Counted from the stretch's first letter, positions 9,371-17,771 are shown. The stretch is DNA of 64,000 nt from Bradyrhizobium erythrophlei (GCF_900142985.1 NZ_LT670849.1:5100501-5164500), one strand, 5' to 3'. Made by a program: numbers and translations. The notes: generated from the letters alone by a model not told the origin.

Positions 9371-9530
9371 GCCATCCTTCGAGACGCCGCGCGCACCCGA
9401 GCAGGCCGAGCGATGGCGAAGCCGTCGCGAACGGTGCAAATATATGACGCGGCTCCTCAGGATGAGGTCACGGCAAGACCAAGACCCTCACGGTGAGGAG
9501 ACGCGAAGCGTCGTCTCGAACCCATGAGGC
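9371..9530. repeat. Two adjacent palindromic repeats, family 2
   Basis: ATCCTTCGAGACGC at 9374 pairs with GCGGCTCCTCAGGATGAGG at about 9449-9467, and a second hairpin runs from CCTCACGGTGAGGAGACGCG to CGTCTCGAACCCATGAGG (9486-9529). The same elements recur at 13315, 13655, 13738, 33031 and 33089. They fill most of the gap between the hydratase and the fused hydroxylase and leave a short clean promoter segment. Confidence 0.8.
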
Positions 9531-9567
9531 CGGGCCGAGGCGGCCGAAGCCGCTTGCCGCCGAGATG

Positions 9568-9590
9568 TTTTAGGTTTAAAACAATTTCCG
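9568..9590 (+). promoter_or_regulatory. Putative MarR-type operator/promoter, site C
   Basis: TTTTAGGTTTAAAACAATTT followed by CCG ends 32 bases before the start of the fused hydroxylase gene. It matches site B at 18 of 23 positions, and matches site D (read on the minus strand) at 16 of 19 positions. The core GTTTAAAAC is a perfect palindrome around its central base. The spacing to the start codon is almost the same as for site A. Confidence 0.55.
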
Positions 9591-9622
9591 GTGTTCGATA
9601 AAGCGCGGGAGAAGAGGTTCCC

Positions 9623-11974
9623 ATGAAGGTCGCGATCATCGGCGGTGGACCTGCGGGTCTTTATGCGGCGATCCTGCTCAGGAAGCAGCGCCCCGAGGCC
9701 GACATCACGGTTTATGAACGCAACCGTGCCGACGACACCTTCGGCTTCGGCGTAGTGTTCTCCGACGCAACGCTGGACAATTTCGAGAAATACGACCCGC
9801 CGAGCTACCGGCGCATTACCCAGGAATTCGCCTATTGGGACGATATCGCCGTGCACTTTCGCGGCACGGTGCATCGCGTCGGCGGCAACGGCTTTTGCGG
9901 CTGCTCCCGCCGCCAGCTTTTATTGATTTTGCAGGAACGCGCGCGAGAACTCGGCGTCAAGCTCAACTTCGAAACCGAGATCGATGATGAGGCGCGCTTT
10001 GCCGATGCGGATCTCGTGGTGCTGGCCGACGGCATCAACAGCCGCTTCCGCGAGAAACATGCCGCGCATTTCGAGCCCAAGGTCGATCTGCGTTCCAACG
10101 TGTTCGCCTGGATGGGCTCGACCCGTCCGCTCGATGCCTTCACCTTCATTTTCCAGGAAACCGAGTGGGGCCCGTTCATTGCGCATGCCTATCAATATGA
10201 AGTCGGGCGATCGACCTGGATTTTCGAGACCGACCCCGAGACCTTCAAGCGTGCGGGCCTCACCGGCCTTGACGAGAAACAATCCGCCGACCGCATGGAG
10301 GAAATCTTCGGCTGGTTCCTCGAAGGGCATCCGCTGCTGACCAACCGTTCGATGTGGCGGAATTTTCCGATGATCCGCAGCCAGCGCTGGGTCAAGGACA
10401 ACATGGTGCTGCTGGGCGATGCGAAGGCGACCGCGCATTTCTCGATTGGCTCCGGCACTAAGCTTGCGATGGAAGACGCGATTGCGTTGTCCGACGCCAT
10501 GCAGAGCGCGCCCACGGTTGACGCGGCGCTTGCGCTTTACGAGAAGGGCCGCCGCGAAGAAGTCGAGAAGACCCAGCATGCCGCCGACGTGTCGCTGGTC
10601 TGGTTCGAGCACGTCGACCGCTTCTGGGATTTCGATCCGGTGCAATTTGCCTTTGGCGTGATGACGCGCGCCAAAGCCATCACCTATGACAATCTGACGC
10701 TCCGCGCGCCTGATTTTGTAGGCCAGGTCGACAAGGCCTTTGCGCGTCATGTCCGTCAGCAAGGTTTCGACGTCGACGCCGAAAAGCCGCTGACGCCGAT
10801 GTTCCAGCCATTCCGGTTGCGCGAGATGCAGCTTGCCAACCGCGCGGTGGTCTCGCCGATGTGCATGTACTCGGCGAAAGAGGGCGTGCCGCAGGATTTC
10901 CATTTCGTGCACTACGGTTCGCGCGCGATCGGCGGCGCAGGTCTCATCTTCACCGAAATGACCTGCGTCGGCCGCGATGCCCGCATCACGCCCGGCTGCA
11001 CGGGTCTGTGGAATGACGAGCAGGAAAGCGCCTGGCGACGCATCGTCGATTTCGTGCATGCGAATTCCGCTGCAAAGATCTGCCTTCAGCTCGGTCACGC
11101 CGGCCGCAAGGGCGCGACCAAATTGATGTGGGACGGCATGGATCGTCCGCTGGAACAGGGCGGCTGGGACGTGATCTCGGCCTCGCCGCTTCCTTACTTT
11201 CCCGATAGCCAGGTGCCGCGCGAGATGGACCGCGCCGCGATGGACAAAGTGAAAGGCGAATTCGTCGCCGCGGCCAGGCGTGGCGAAGCCTGTGGCTTCG
11301 ACATGCTGGAGCTGCATTGCGCCCATGGCTACCTGCTGGCGAGCTTCATCTCGCCGCTCACCAATCAGCGCACCGACGAATATGGCGGTTCGCTGGAAAA
11401 CCGGCTGCGTTATCCGCTCGAAATCTTCGAGGCGATGCGATCGGCCTGGCCGCCGCACAAACCGATGTCGGTGCGCATTTCCGCAACCGACTGGGCCGAG
11501 GGCGGCATCACCGGGGACGACGCGGTCCAGATCGCACGCGCTTTTGCCGAACGCGGCGTCGATCTCGTCGACGTCTCGACGGGGCAGACCGTGCGCGACG
11601 CCCAGCCGATCTATGGCCGCATGTTCCAGACGCCGTTTTCCGACCAGGTCCGGAACGAAGCGCGGGTGGCCACCATGTGCGTCGGCAATATCACGACCGC
11701 AGATCAGGTGAACACGATTTTGGCCGCCGGCCGCGCCGACCTCGTCGCGCTTGGCCGCCCGCATCTGGTCGACCCCGCCTTCACGCTGAAGGCCGCCGCC
11801 TGGTATGGCGCCGCGGATACGTTCTGCCCGCCGCAATATCTGCCGGGCAAGGACCAGATTTTCCGCAACAGCGTGCGGGACCGGCAGGATTTCGAGGAGC
11901 TTAAAATTAAGGCTAAGCCGAAGACCCGCGCCGAGCTCAAGGCGGAGGCCACAAAGCCGCTTGCCGCCGAATAG
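9623..11974 (+). CDS. Fused aryl-CoA monooxygenase/Old Yellow Enzyme (2-aminobenzoyl-CoA or salicylyl-CoA hydroxylase type)
   Basis: This 783-residue protein fuses two flavoenzymes. Residues 1-390 form a class A flavin monooxygenase: FAD motif [25 protein letters not shown], and [20 protein letters not shown]. Residues 400-765 form an Old Yellow Enzyme: [51 protein letters not shown]. This architecture is that of 2-aminobenzoyl-CoA monooxygenase/reductase, which hydroxylates the ring and then reduces it to a non-aromatic enamine-ketone, and of salicylyl-CoA 5-hydroxylase. The start at ATG 9623 follows GAGAAGAGG. The nearby aryl-CoA ligase, RidA, hydratase and SDR fit the reductive ring-saturation route, but salicylate remains an alternative. 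Confidence 0.9.
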   Translation: MKVAIIGGGPAGLYAAILLRKQRPEADITVYERNRADDTFGFGVVFSDATLDNFEKYDPPSYRRITQEFAYWDDIAVHFRGTVHRVGGNGFCGCSRRQLLLILQERARELGVKLNFETEIDDEARFADADLVVLADGINSRFREKHAAHFEPKVDLRSNVFAWMGSTRPLDAFTFIFQETEWGPFIAHAYQYEVGRSTWIFETDPETFKRAGLTGLDEKQSADRMEEIFGWFLEGHPLLTNRSMWRNFPMIRSQRWVKDNMVLLGDAKATAHFSIGSGTKLAMEDAIALSDAMQSAPTVDAALALYEKGRREEVEKTQHAADVSLVWFEHVDRFWDFDPVQFAFGVMTRAKAITYDNLTLRAPDFVGQVDKAFARHVRQQGFDVDAEKPLTPMFQPFRLREMQLANRAVVSPMCMYSAKEGVPQDFHFVHYGSRAIGGAGLIFTEMTCVGRDARITPGCTGLWNDEQESAWRRIVDFVHANSAAKICLQLGHAGRKGATKLMWDGMDRPLEQGGWDVISASPLPYFPDSQVPREMDRAAMDKVKGEFVAAARRGEACGFDMLELHCAHGYLLASFISPLTNQRTDEYGGSLENRLRYPLEIFEAMRSAWPPHKPMSVRISATDWAEGGITGDDAVQIARAFAERGVDLVDVSTGQTVRDAQPIYGRMFQTPFSDQVRNEARVATMCVGNITTADQVNTILAAGRADLVALGRPHLVDPAFTLKAAAWYGAADTFCPPQYLPGKDQIFRNSVRDRQDFEELKIKAKPKTRAELKAEATKPLAAE

Positions 11975-12052
11975 GCCGGATGGCACGCTAAATCGGCTCC
12001 CTCGCCTGAGGCGGGGAGGTGAGAGTGGTCGATAGTTGAGTGGAGTAGAGCG

Positions 12053-13303
12053 ATGAAGGCGATCATCGTCGGTGGCGGTATCGGCGGTCTGACCACCGCC
12101 CTGATGTTGCGGACGCGCGGCATTGCCTGCGAACTATTCGAGCAGGCCGACACCATCCGCGAACTCGGCGTCGGCATCAACACGCTGCCGCATGCCATCC
12201 GCGAACTGGCGCAGCTCGGTCTCCTGCAAAAGCTCGACGCCGCGGCGATCCGCACCGACGTGCTTTATTATCTGAACCGCCACGGCCAGGAAGTCTGGCG
12301 CGACGTTCGCGGCATCGATGCCGGCCATGACGTGCCGCAGTTCTCGATCCATCGCGGCCGATTGCAGAGCGTGATCCACCAGGCGGTCGAGGAGCGGCTC
12401 GGCAAGGAAGCCATTCACACCGGCCATCGCCTCGGCGCGTTCACCCAGGACGAAGGCGGCGTGTCAGCGCATTTCTTCGACCGCACCGGTAGCCATATCA
12501 AGACCGTGCGCGGCGACATCCTGATCGGCGCCGACGGTATTCACTCGCGCGTGCGCGAGACGTTGTTTCCGAATGAAGGTCCGCCGTGCTGGAATGGGCT
12601 GATGCTCTGGCGCGGCGCGCGCGACTGGCCGATGTTCCTGACCGGCCGCTCGATGATCGTCGCCGGCGGCCTCAATGCCAAGGTCGTGGTCTATCCGATC
12701 GCCGAAGGCTCGAGCCCGTCGAACCGCCTGACAAACTGGGCCGTGCTGGTCAAAGTCGGTGACGGCAATTCGTCCCCGCCGCGCCGCGAGGACTGGTCGC
12801 GGCCCGGCCGGCGCGAGGAATTGATGCCGCATGTCGCGCGCTTCTCGGTGCCGCATATCGATGTCGCGAGCCTGATCACGGCGACGCCGGAATTCTATGA
12901 ATATCCGACCTGCGACCGCGATCCCTTGCCCTATTGGTCAAGCGGCCGCGTCACGCTGCTCGGCGATGCCGCGCATCCGATGTACCCGGTCGGCTCGAAC
13001 GGCGCGTCGCAGGCTATACTGGACGCGCGCTGCCTTGCGGATCTGCTGGTGCGATCGGAGCATCCGCGTCAGGCGCTGGTCGAATATGAGAAGAAGCGCC
13101 TGCCGATGACCGCCGAGATCGTGCGCTCCAATCGCCGCGGCGGACCGGAAGGGGTAATCGATGCGGTCGAGCAGCTCGCGCCGGATGGATTCACCGATAT
13201 CGAAAAAGTGCTGAGTTATTCGCAGCGCGAGGCCATCGTGCGCGGCTACGCGACCAAGGCCGGTTTTGCGGCGGTGCCGGGATTGGCCGCGGTGAGGGGG
13301 TAG
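12053..13303 (+). CDS. FAD-dependent monooxygenase, UbiH/salicylate hydroxylase-like
   Basis: This 416-residue class A flavoprotein has the dinucleotide motif VGGGIGGLTTALML at its N-terminus, the DG motif LIGADGIHSRVRE (about 160) and the FAD ribose motif LLGDAAHPMYPVGSNG (about 300). Such enzymes hydroxylate activated aromatic rings with NAD(P)H and oxygen. It lies 78 bases downstream of the fused hydroxylase and is probably in the same transcript. Because the fused enzyme already supplies a ring hydroxylase, this one may handle a different intermediate or a free acid upstream of CoA activation. A repeat follows the gene. Confidence 0.87.
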   Translation: MKAIIVGGGIGGLTTALMLRTRGIACELFEQADTIRELGVGINTLPHAIRELAQLGLLQKLDAAAIRTDVLYYLNRHGQEVWRDVRGIDAGHDVPQFSIHRGRLQSVIHQAVEERLGKEAIHTGHRLGAFTQDEGGVSAHFFDRTGSHIKTVRGDILIGADGIHSRVRETLFPNEGPPCWNGLMLWRGARDWPMFLTGRSMIVAGGLNAKVVVYPIAEGSSPSNRLTNWAVLVKVGDGNSSPPRREDWSRPGRREELMPHVARFSVPHIDVASLITATPEFYEYPTCDRDPLPYWSSGRVTLLGDAAHPMYPVGSNGASQAILDARCLADLLVRSEHPRQALVEYEKKRLPMTAEIVRSNRRGGPEGVIDAVEQLAPDGFTDIEKVLSYSQREAIVRGYATKAGFAAVPGLAAVRG

Positions 13304-13314
13304 CTATCTACCGG

Positions 13315-13358
13315 CCTCATCCTGAGGAGGCCGCAGCGCGGCCGTCTCGAAGGATGAT
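13315..13358. repeat. Palindromic repeat, family 2
   Basis: CCTCATCCTGAGGAGGCCGC and GGCCGTCTCGAAGGATGA form a hairpin between convergent genes and may help terminate both. Confidence 0.75.
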
Positions 13359-13359
13359 T

Positions 13360-13650
13360 TTAGGATCGCCGCTTCGCCAGCGTCTGAAGCTTTGTGAAGT
13401 CGCCGCGAATGAAGGCTAGTTTCTTCACCCGGCTCCATCCTTTAAGCTTTCGCTCGGCTGCAATGGCATCCGTAACGTGGTCGAACCACTCGGAAAAGAT
13501 TAGTTGAACTGGGCGCCGCGAGTGAGTGTATCCCGCAAATGTCCCAGCATTGTGTTGGGCGATTCTTGCCTCGAGAGACGTTCGCGTCGTGCCGACATAG
13601 AGACTTTCGTCGCTGCATTTGACGACATAAAGATAAGCCCCGTCCGACAT
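13360..13650 (-). CDS. GIY-YIG nuclease family protein
   Basis: The 96-residue protein is the short single-domain YhbQ-like type: YLYVVKCSDESLYVGTT holds the GIY-YIG motif in the form YVV...YVG, followed by the conserved arginine (LEARIAQHN), the GYT segment, EWFDHVTDAIAAERKLKGW with the metal-binding glutamate, and KKLAFI. ATG 13650 is chosen; the longer frame to 13803 translates two repeat elements. In vivo roles of this subfamily are poorly known (DNA damage nuclease activity for relatives). It sits between repeats with no link to the pathway around it. Confidence 0.85.
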   Translation of the reverse strand: MSDGAYLYVVKCSDESLYVGTTRTSLEARIAQHNAGTFAGYTHSRRPVQLIFSEWFDHVTDAIAAERKLKGWSRVKKLAFIRGDFTKLQTLAKRRS

Positions 13651-13654
13651 TCGG

Positions 13655-13787
13655 GCCCTCATCCTTCGAGACGCGACGAAGGGGTGTCGCTCCTCAGGAT
13701 GAGGGGACGGAAGTGTCTGCCAAGCTACCCGATGCTCGGCCTCATGGTTCGAGACGCGCGAAGACGCGCTCCTCACCATGAGGGTCT
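13655..13787. repeat. Two palindromic repeats, family 2
   Basis: CCTCATCCTTCGAGACGCGA pairs with CGCTCCTCAGGATGAGG (13657-13704), and CCTCATGGTTCGAGACGCG pairs with CGCTCCTCACCATGAGG (13740-13786). The two hairpins are sequence variants of the same family and lie between the cupin and GIY-YIG genes. Confidence 0.8.
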
Positions 13788-13825
13788 GGCTCGGTCCCGC
13801 CAAAGCAGGGCGACGGAGAAGCGCC

Positions 13826-14281
13826 TCACGCGCCCGGGGGCGGGGGCAGGAAGTGGATGTTGTGTTCGGCGGCGAGCGCCACCACGGTTTCCGGAGTCTG
13901 TTCTTTCAAATTGTGAATGCCCCAGAACAGATCGTAGAGCTTCTGCGTCGGCGAGACCCAGAACAGCACCTTCACCACCTGATCGGACTTGTTGAAGATG
14001 CCGTGCGGAATGCCCATGCCGAGCCGGACCAGATCGCCGGGCGTTGCCTGCGCGTCGGCGCCGCCGAGCATGAAGTCGAGCTTGCCTTCCAGCAGATAGA
14101 GATATTCGTCCTGGTCGGGATGGATGTGCGGCGGCACGAAGGTGCCGGGCGGGAACGTCGCATGCCACGAGAAGGAGTGGTCGGTGTGGTGTTTCGGCAC
14201 ATAGGTCTGGCCGAGAATGTTCCAGGAGATGCCCTGAATGCCTTCATTGGCGCGGGTGATGCCCGTGATCTCGCTCGTCAT
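13826..14281 (-). CDS. Cupin domain protein (aromatic-CoA cluster)
   Basis: This 151-residue single-domain cupin carries motif 1 PPHIHPDQDEYLYLLEG with two histidines and a glutamate, and motif 2 GIPHGIFN with the third histidine, so a 2-His/Glu/His metal site is expected. A short single cupin in a catabolic cluster may be a dioxygenase, isomerase or decarboxylase acting on a ring product, or a lactone-type intermediate enzyme. It is the second gene after the binding-protein gene (26-base gap) and would be co-transcribed from the MarR-proximal promoter. The exact reaction cannot be read from the sequence. Confidence 0.8.
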   Translation of the reverse strand: MTSEITGITRANEGIQGISWNILGQTYVPKHHTDHSFSWHATFPPGTFVPPHIHPDQDEYLYLLEGKLDFMLGGADAQATPGDLVRLGMGIPHGIFNKSDQVVKVLFWVSPTQKLYDLFWGIHNLKEQTPETVVALAAEHNIHFLPPPPGA

Positions 14282-14307
14282 ACTCGTTCACTCCCTCGTT
14301 TATTTAC

Positions 14308-15486
14308 TCAGTTTCCCGGCACGCATTCCTTGGCGTAGCGGTCGCCGTAATTCTCGAACACCTTCTGCACGATTTCGGTCTGGAATTTGCCGTCGGGCCG
14401 CTTGGCGACCTTGGTCAGGTAAAAGTCCTGGATCGGATAGCCATTGACGTTGATCTTGAAGTTGCCGCGGAGCGAAGCGAAATCGGCTTTCTTCAACGCA
14501 GTTGCGACCGCATCCTTGTTGGCTAGGTCGCCCTTCACCGCCTTCACCGCGCTGTCGATCAAAAGCGCGGCGTCATAGCCCTGCATCGCATAGGTGCCGG
14601 GCACGCTGTTATAGGCGGCCTCGTAGCCGGCGACGAATTTCTTGCTTTGCGGATTGTTCAGATCTGGCGCCCAGTCGGCGCCGCCGAACATGCCGACCGC
14701 GGCGTCCTGCTGCGCCGGCAATGTCGATTCATCGACCGTGAAGGCGGACAGCACCGGGATCTGATCGGCAAGCCCCGCCTGTTTGAACTGCTTCACCAGG
14801 CTCACGCCCATGCCGCCGGGCATGAAGGTGAAGACGGCGTCAGGCTTGAGCGAGGAAATCTTGGACAGCTCGACCTGGAAATCGAGCGTCCCGAGCGGCA
14901 CGTAGCTCTCTTCCACGATCTCGCCCTTGTAATCGAGCCTGAAGCCAGCCGCCGAATCCTTGCCGGCCTGATAGTTCGGCACCATCACATAGACGCGCTT
15001 GTAACCGCGGTCCTGCGCCACCTTGCCGAGGATCTCGTGCACCTGGTCGTTCTGATACGAGGTGACATAGAAGAACGGGCTGCAATTCTTGCCGGCGTAG
15101 CTCGAGGGCCCGGCATTCGGTGAGATCAGGAAAGTCTTGGTGTCGGTGACCGGCTTGTGGATCGCCTGAAGGATGTTGGAAAAGATCGGACCGACGACGA
15201 AATCGACCTTGTCGCGCTCGAGCAGGCCCTTGACCTTGGTGACAGCGGTGTCCGGCTTGAGTTCATCGTCGGAGACGACGACCTCGACATCGCGGCCGCC
15301 CATCTTGCCACCGAGGTCCTTGACCGCGAGGTTGAAGCCGTCGCGCACCTGCGCGCCCAGCGATGCTGCCGGGCCCGACAGGGTCAGGATCAGGCCGATC
15401 TTCAGCTTTTCCTGCGCGGCCGCCGGGTGCGCGAACATCCCGCACGCAACCGCGAGCGCGGCCCATTTCAACTGCTGACGCATCAC
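14308..15486 (-). CDS. ABC transporter periplasmic binding protein for the aromatic-CoA cluster
   Basis: This 392-residue protein has a signal peptide (QLKWAALAVACGMFAHPAAA) and the LivJ-type fold (IGLILTLSGPAASLGAQVRD, VVSDDELKPDTA, VMVPNYQAGKDSAAG). It is divergently transcribed from the MarR gene and shares the intergenic region with proposed operator site D, so it is probably substrate-induced. It is a good candidate for binding the aromatic acid degraded by this cluster. No membrane genes are adjacent; the nearest matching permeases and ATPase are at 22.2-25.5 kb. The cupin gene follows in the same transcript. Confidence 0.88.
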   Translation of the reverse strand: MMRQQLKWAALAVACGMFAHPAAAQEKLKIGLILTLSGPAASLGAQVRDGFNLAVKDLGGKMGGRDVEVVVSDDELKPDTAVTKVKGLLERDKVDFVVGPIFSNILQAIHKPVTDTKTFLISPNAGPSSYAGKNCSPFFYVTSYQNDQVHEILGKVAQDRGYKRVYVMVPNYQAGKDSAAGFRLDYKGEIVEESYVPLGTLDFQVELSKISSLKPDAVFTFMPGGMGVSLVKQFKQAGLADQIPVLSAFTVDESTLPAQQDAAVGMFGGADWAPDLNNPQSKKFVAGYEAAYNSVPGTYAMQGYDAALLIDSAVKAVKGDLANKDAVATALKKADFASLRGNFKINVNGYPIQDFYLTKVAKRPDGKFQTEIVQKVFENYGDRYAKECVPGN

Positions 15487-15614
15487 TATTCTCCTCTTAG
15501 ATCACCCGCCCGCTGGCGCCTTCCTTGGCCAATACCTTATGCCGATGACCGTACGACCGGCAAGCGACCGCTGTCGCGCCGCGGCTTGTCCAAACGTTAA
15601 CATGCAAGGGCCGC

Positions 15615-15636
15615 GCCAATTGTTTGAAACTTAAAG
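15615..15636 (-). promoter_or_regulatory. Putative MarR operator, site D (divergent promoter region)
   Basis: Read on the minus strand this is CTTTAAGTTTCAAACAATT, containing the perfect 9-base palindrome GTTTCAAAC. It matches site C at 16 of 19 positions. It lies between the divergent MarR and binding-protein genes, the usual place for a MarR autoregulatory operator, which is the main reason for assigning the motif to this regulator. Confidence 0.55.
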
Positions 15637-15735
15637 AAATTCGGAAAAATCGGCCGAACGTGCGGCCATGATCTGCGTTTTGACTTGAAGCGGCGCTTCA
15701 ATTACGTGAAGTTCAATCATCAGCATGGTTACGAC

Positions 15736-16227
15736 ATGATCCTCGATTCCGAGACCAAGGCCGTGGAGCTTCCCGGCGATCACGGCGACGAGCTCCGGCT
15801 GTGGCTGCGGCTGTTGACCTGCACGACCCTGATCGAGGGCGAGGTGAGAGGCCGCCTGCGCGAGCGGTTCGATGTCACGCTGCCGCGTTTCGACCTGATG
15901 GCCCAGCTCGACAAGGTACCGGACGGCATGACGCTGTCGGATGTCTCCAAGCGGATGATGGTCTCTAACGGCAACGTCACGGGTCTGGTCGAGCGGCTGG
16001 TCGAATCCGGCCATCTCGACCGGCGCACCTCGGCGAATGACCGCCGCGTGCAGGTGATCCGGCTGACCAAGGCCGGCCGCGCCGAATTCCGCAAGATGGC
16101 CGCCGAACATGAAAGCTGGATCGCCGATATTTTTGCCGGCCTGTCGCCGAAAGACGTACGCGAGCTGATGCGGCTGTTGGCCAAGACCAAGGCGTCGGCG
16201 CAAAAATCCGCGCAGAGCAGGGCGTAG
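15736..16227 (+). CDS. MarR family transcriptional regulator
   Basis: The 163-residue protein has the winged helix-turn-helix of MarR regulators: LSDVSKRMMVSNGNVTGLVE is the helix-turn-helix and RRTSANDRRVQVIRLTKAGR is the wing with the conserved DRR. Family members usually repress catabolic genes and are released by the aromatic substrate or its CoA thioester. It lies in the middle of the cluster, divergent from the binding-protein gene. ATG 15736 is chosen although no strong ribosome binding site is seen; GTG 15706 and TTG 15685 are in-frame alternatives. It is the natural candidate for binding sites A-D. Confidence 0.85.
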   Translation: MILDSETKAVELPGDHGDELRLWLRLLTCTTLIEGEVRGRLRERFDVTLPRFDLMAQLDKVPDGMTLSDVSKRMMVSNGNVTGLVERLVESGHLDRRTSANDRRVQVIRLTKAGRAEFRKMAAEHESWIADIFAGLSPKDVRELMRLLAKTKASAQKSAQSRA

Positions 16228-16234
16228 ACGTGGG

Positions 16235-16313
16235 CTAGTACCGCCGATCTGAAGTCCCTGCACCACAAGCGGCGAATTCGACCAGGGACTTCAGATCGAT
16301 AAAGCGGTACTAG
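16235..16313. repeat. 79-base inverted-repeat element, MITE-like
   Basis: The left arm (16235-16260) begins CTAGTACCGC and continues CGATCTGAAGTCCCTG. The right arm (16283-16313) is its reverse complement ending GCGGTACTAG, with five extra bases. The element begins and ends in CTAG and lies directly after the MarR stop codon. It could serve as a terminator, but its near-perfect ends suggest a small mobile palindrome. Confidence 0.65.
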
Positions 16314-16330
16314 AAACTAATAATTTTTTG

Positions 16331-16406
16331 CTGGTGCCCATCACTTTCCGAAGTTCGTGAAGGTGGGTGCTGCGATGGAGCACGAACTTCGGAAAGTGGG
16401 CACCAG
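16331..16406. repeat. Second inverted-repeat element at the 5' end of the hydrolase gene
   Basis: The arms CTGGTGCCCA...CTTTCCGAAGTTCGTG (16331-16359) and CACGAACTTCGGAAAGTGGG (16381-16400, continuing to 16406) are complementary over 26 bases apart from a three-base insertion in the left arm, around a 21-base loop. The right arm abuts the proposed GTG start of the next gene, so the hairpin would enclose its ribosome binding site. Confidence 0.7.
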
Positions 16407-17224
16407 TGATCGACTACGAGGTCGAATATAACAACCGCGCCCGCGTGCCGGAAAATCCGGAATTGATGGCGGGCTGGGCGCGGGATGCTACGGCCTATCG
16501 CGAGACGCACGTGGCGCGGCGGATCGCGTACGGGTCCGGCGCGCGCAACGTGATCGATGTTTTTGCGGGTGAGAGCGGAAACAATGACAAGCCGCTCGTC
16601 GTCTTCATTCATGGCGGTTACTGGCAGGCGCTCGACGGCTCCTGGTTCAGCCATATGGCGCGCGGGCTCAACGCGCACGACATCACGGTCGCGGTTCCGA
16701 CCTACGATCTCTGTCCGCAGGTCTCGATACCCGACATCATCATGCAGATGCGGGAGGCGATGCTTGAACTGGCAAAGCTCTCTCCGGCGCTGATCGTCAG
16801 CGGGCACTCTGCCGGCGGGCATCTGGCCGCCTGCATGCTCGCAACCGACTGGAAAGCGTACGATGACGGCTTGCCGCCGCAGCTCGTGCGCGCGGCCTAC
16901 GCGATTTCCGGCCTGTTCGAGCTCGAGCCGCTGGTTCCGACCTCCATCAACAAGGCTCTTCGTCTCGATCAGGCTACGGCCCGCGCGGCCAGCCCGTTAT
17001 TATGGACGCCGCCGTCGCACGGTAGCCTGGATGCGGTGGTCGGCGAGGCCGAGAGCGCCGAATATCACCGGCAGAGCCGCACCATCGCGGACGTCTGGGG
17101 CGAGGCCGGCGTCGCCACGCGATATGGTGCGGTTCCGTCAGCCAATCATTTCACCGCGATTGCGCCGATGGCCGATCCCACGTCGGCGATGACGTTGCGG
17201 CTCAAGGAATTGGCAAGGGCGTGA
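16406..17224 (+). CDS. Alpha/beta hydrolase, arylformamidase-like
   Basis: This 272-residue a/b hydrolase has the HGGYW oxyanion segment of the kynurenine formamidase/carboxylesterase group (VVFIHGGYWQALDGSW) and the nucleophile motif GHSAGGHLAA, with a late histidine in SANHFTAIAP. In tryptophan catabolism such enzymes turn N-formylkynurenine into kynurenine, a precursor of anthranilate. The typical N-terminus (IDYEVEYNNRARVPE) begins at GTG 16406; the longer frame to 16367 reads through a palindromic repeat. The gene lies between MarR and the aryl-CoA ligase, which suggests it releases the aromatic acid from an ester or amide. The kynurenine link is an inference, as kynureninase is not in the window. 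Confidence 0.82.
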   Translation: MIDYEVEYNNRARVPENPELMAGWARDATAYRETHVARRIAYGSGARNVIDVFAGESGNNDKPLVVFIHGGYWQALDGSWFSHMARGLNAHDITVAVPTYDLCPQVSIPDIIMQMREAMLELAKLSPALIVSGHSAGGHLAACMLATDWKAYDDGLPPQLVRAAYAISGLFELEPLVPTSINKALRLDQATARAASPLLWTPPSHGSLDAVVGEAESAEYHRQSRTIADVWGEAGVATRYGAVPSANHFTAIAPMADPTSAMTLRLKELARA

Positions 17225-17234
17225 CGGGCTGGCG

Positions 17235-17705
17235 ATGACAGGCATCCGCATCGCGCATTTGATGGAATGCAAGGATTACATTCCAACGATCGCGGCTTGG
17301 CAGCAGGCAGAATTTGGCTATCTCAATCCCAGTGGAACCGTTGAAGAGCGCGTCGAGCGTTTGAGCAAGGCGAACGACCGGCAGCGGTTACCGATATCGT
17401 TGGTCGCCATCAGCCCGGATCGGAATGCGCTGGTCGGTTCGGCGAATGTCGTGGCGACCACGCTCACCCACAAGCACCTCACGCCATGGCTATCCTCGGT
17501 GTTCGTGCCCGCGGAGCAGCGCGGCAAGGGAATTGCGTCCGCCCTGACACTCGCTGCCGCTTCCGAGGCCCGCCGCCTCGGCTTCGAGACGATCTATCTT
17601 TTCACGCCGCGCAATGAAGCCCTCTATGCCCGCCTGGGATGGGCGACATTCGACCGCGTGATGCTCGGCGGCGTGTCCGCTGCGGTCATGGCGAGAGCCG
17701 CCTGA
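17235..17705 (+). CDS. GNAT family N-acetyltransferase
   Basis: This 156-residue protein has the GNAT acetyl-CoA loop (VPAEQRGKGIASALTLAAASEA) and the C-terminal LYARLGW motif typical of the family. It follows the hydrolase by 10 bases and is probably co-transcribed. A role in the aromatic pathway (for example acetylating an amino group) is possible but unsupported beyond the context; most small GNAT proteins have unknown substrates. Confidence 0.85.
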   Translation: MTGIRIAHLMECKDYIPTIAAWQQAEFGYLNPSGTVEERVERLSKANDRQRLPISLVAISPDRNALVGSANVVATTLTHKHLTPWLSSVFVPAEQRGKGIASALTLAAASEARRLGFETIYLFTPRNEALYARLGWATFDRVMLGGVSAAVMARAA

Positions 17706-17748
17706 TTTCGGTGCAAAAAGCCCAAAGAAGGGCACTTGCGCCAAATTA

Positions 17749-17771
17749 CTTTAAGTATAAAATGATTTCCG
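17749..17771 (+). promoter_or_regulatory. Putative MarR-type operator/promoter, site B
   Basis: CTTTAAGTATAAAATGATTT followed by CCG ends 24 bases before the CoA-ligase start codon. It is nearly the same as site A and matches site C at 18 of 23 positions. The TATAAAAT within it could double as a -10 element, in which case a bound repressor would block the polymerase directly. Confidence 0.55.

Noticed and set aside
9920..11986. 688-codon open frame on the minus strand
   Set aside because: Antisense to the fused hydroxylase; no recognisable motif.
13360..13803. Longer start for the GIY-YIG protein
   Set aside because: The upstream 51 codons translate two palindromic repeats and do not resemble the family.
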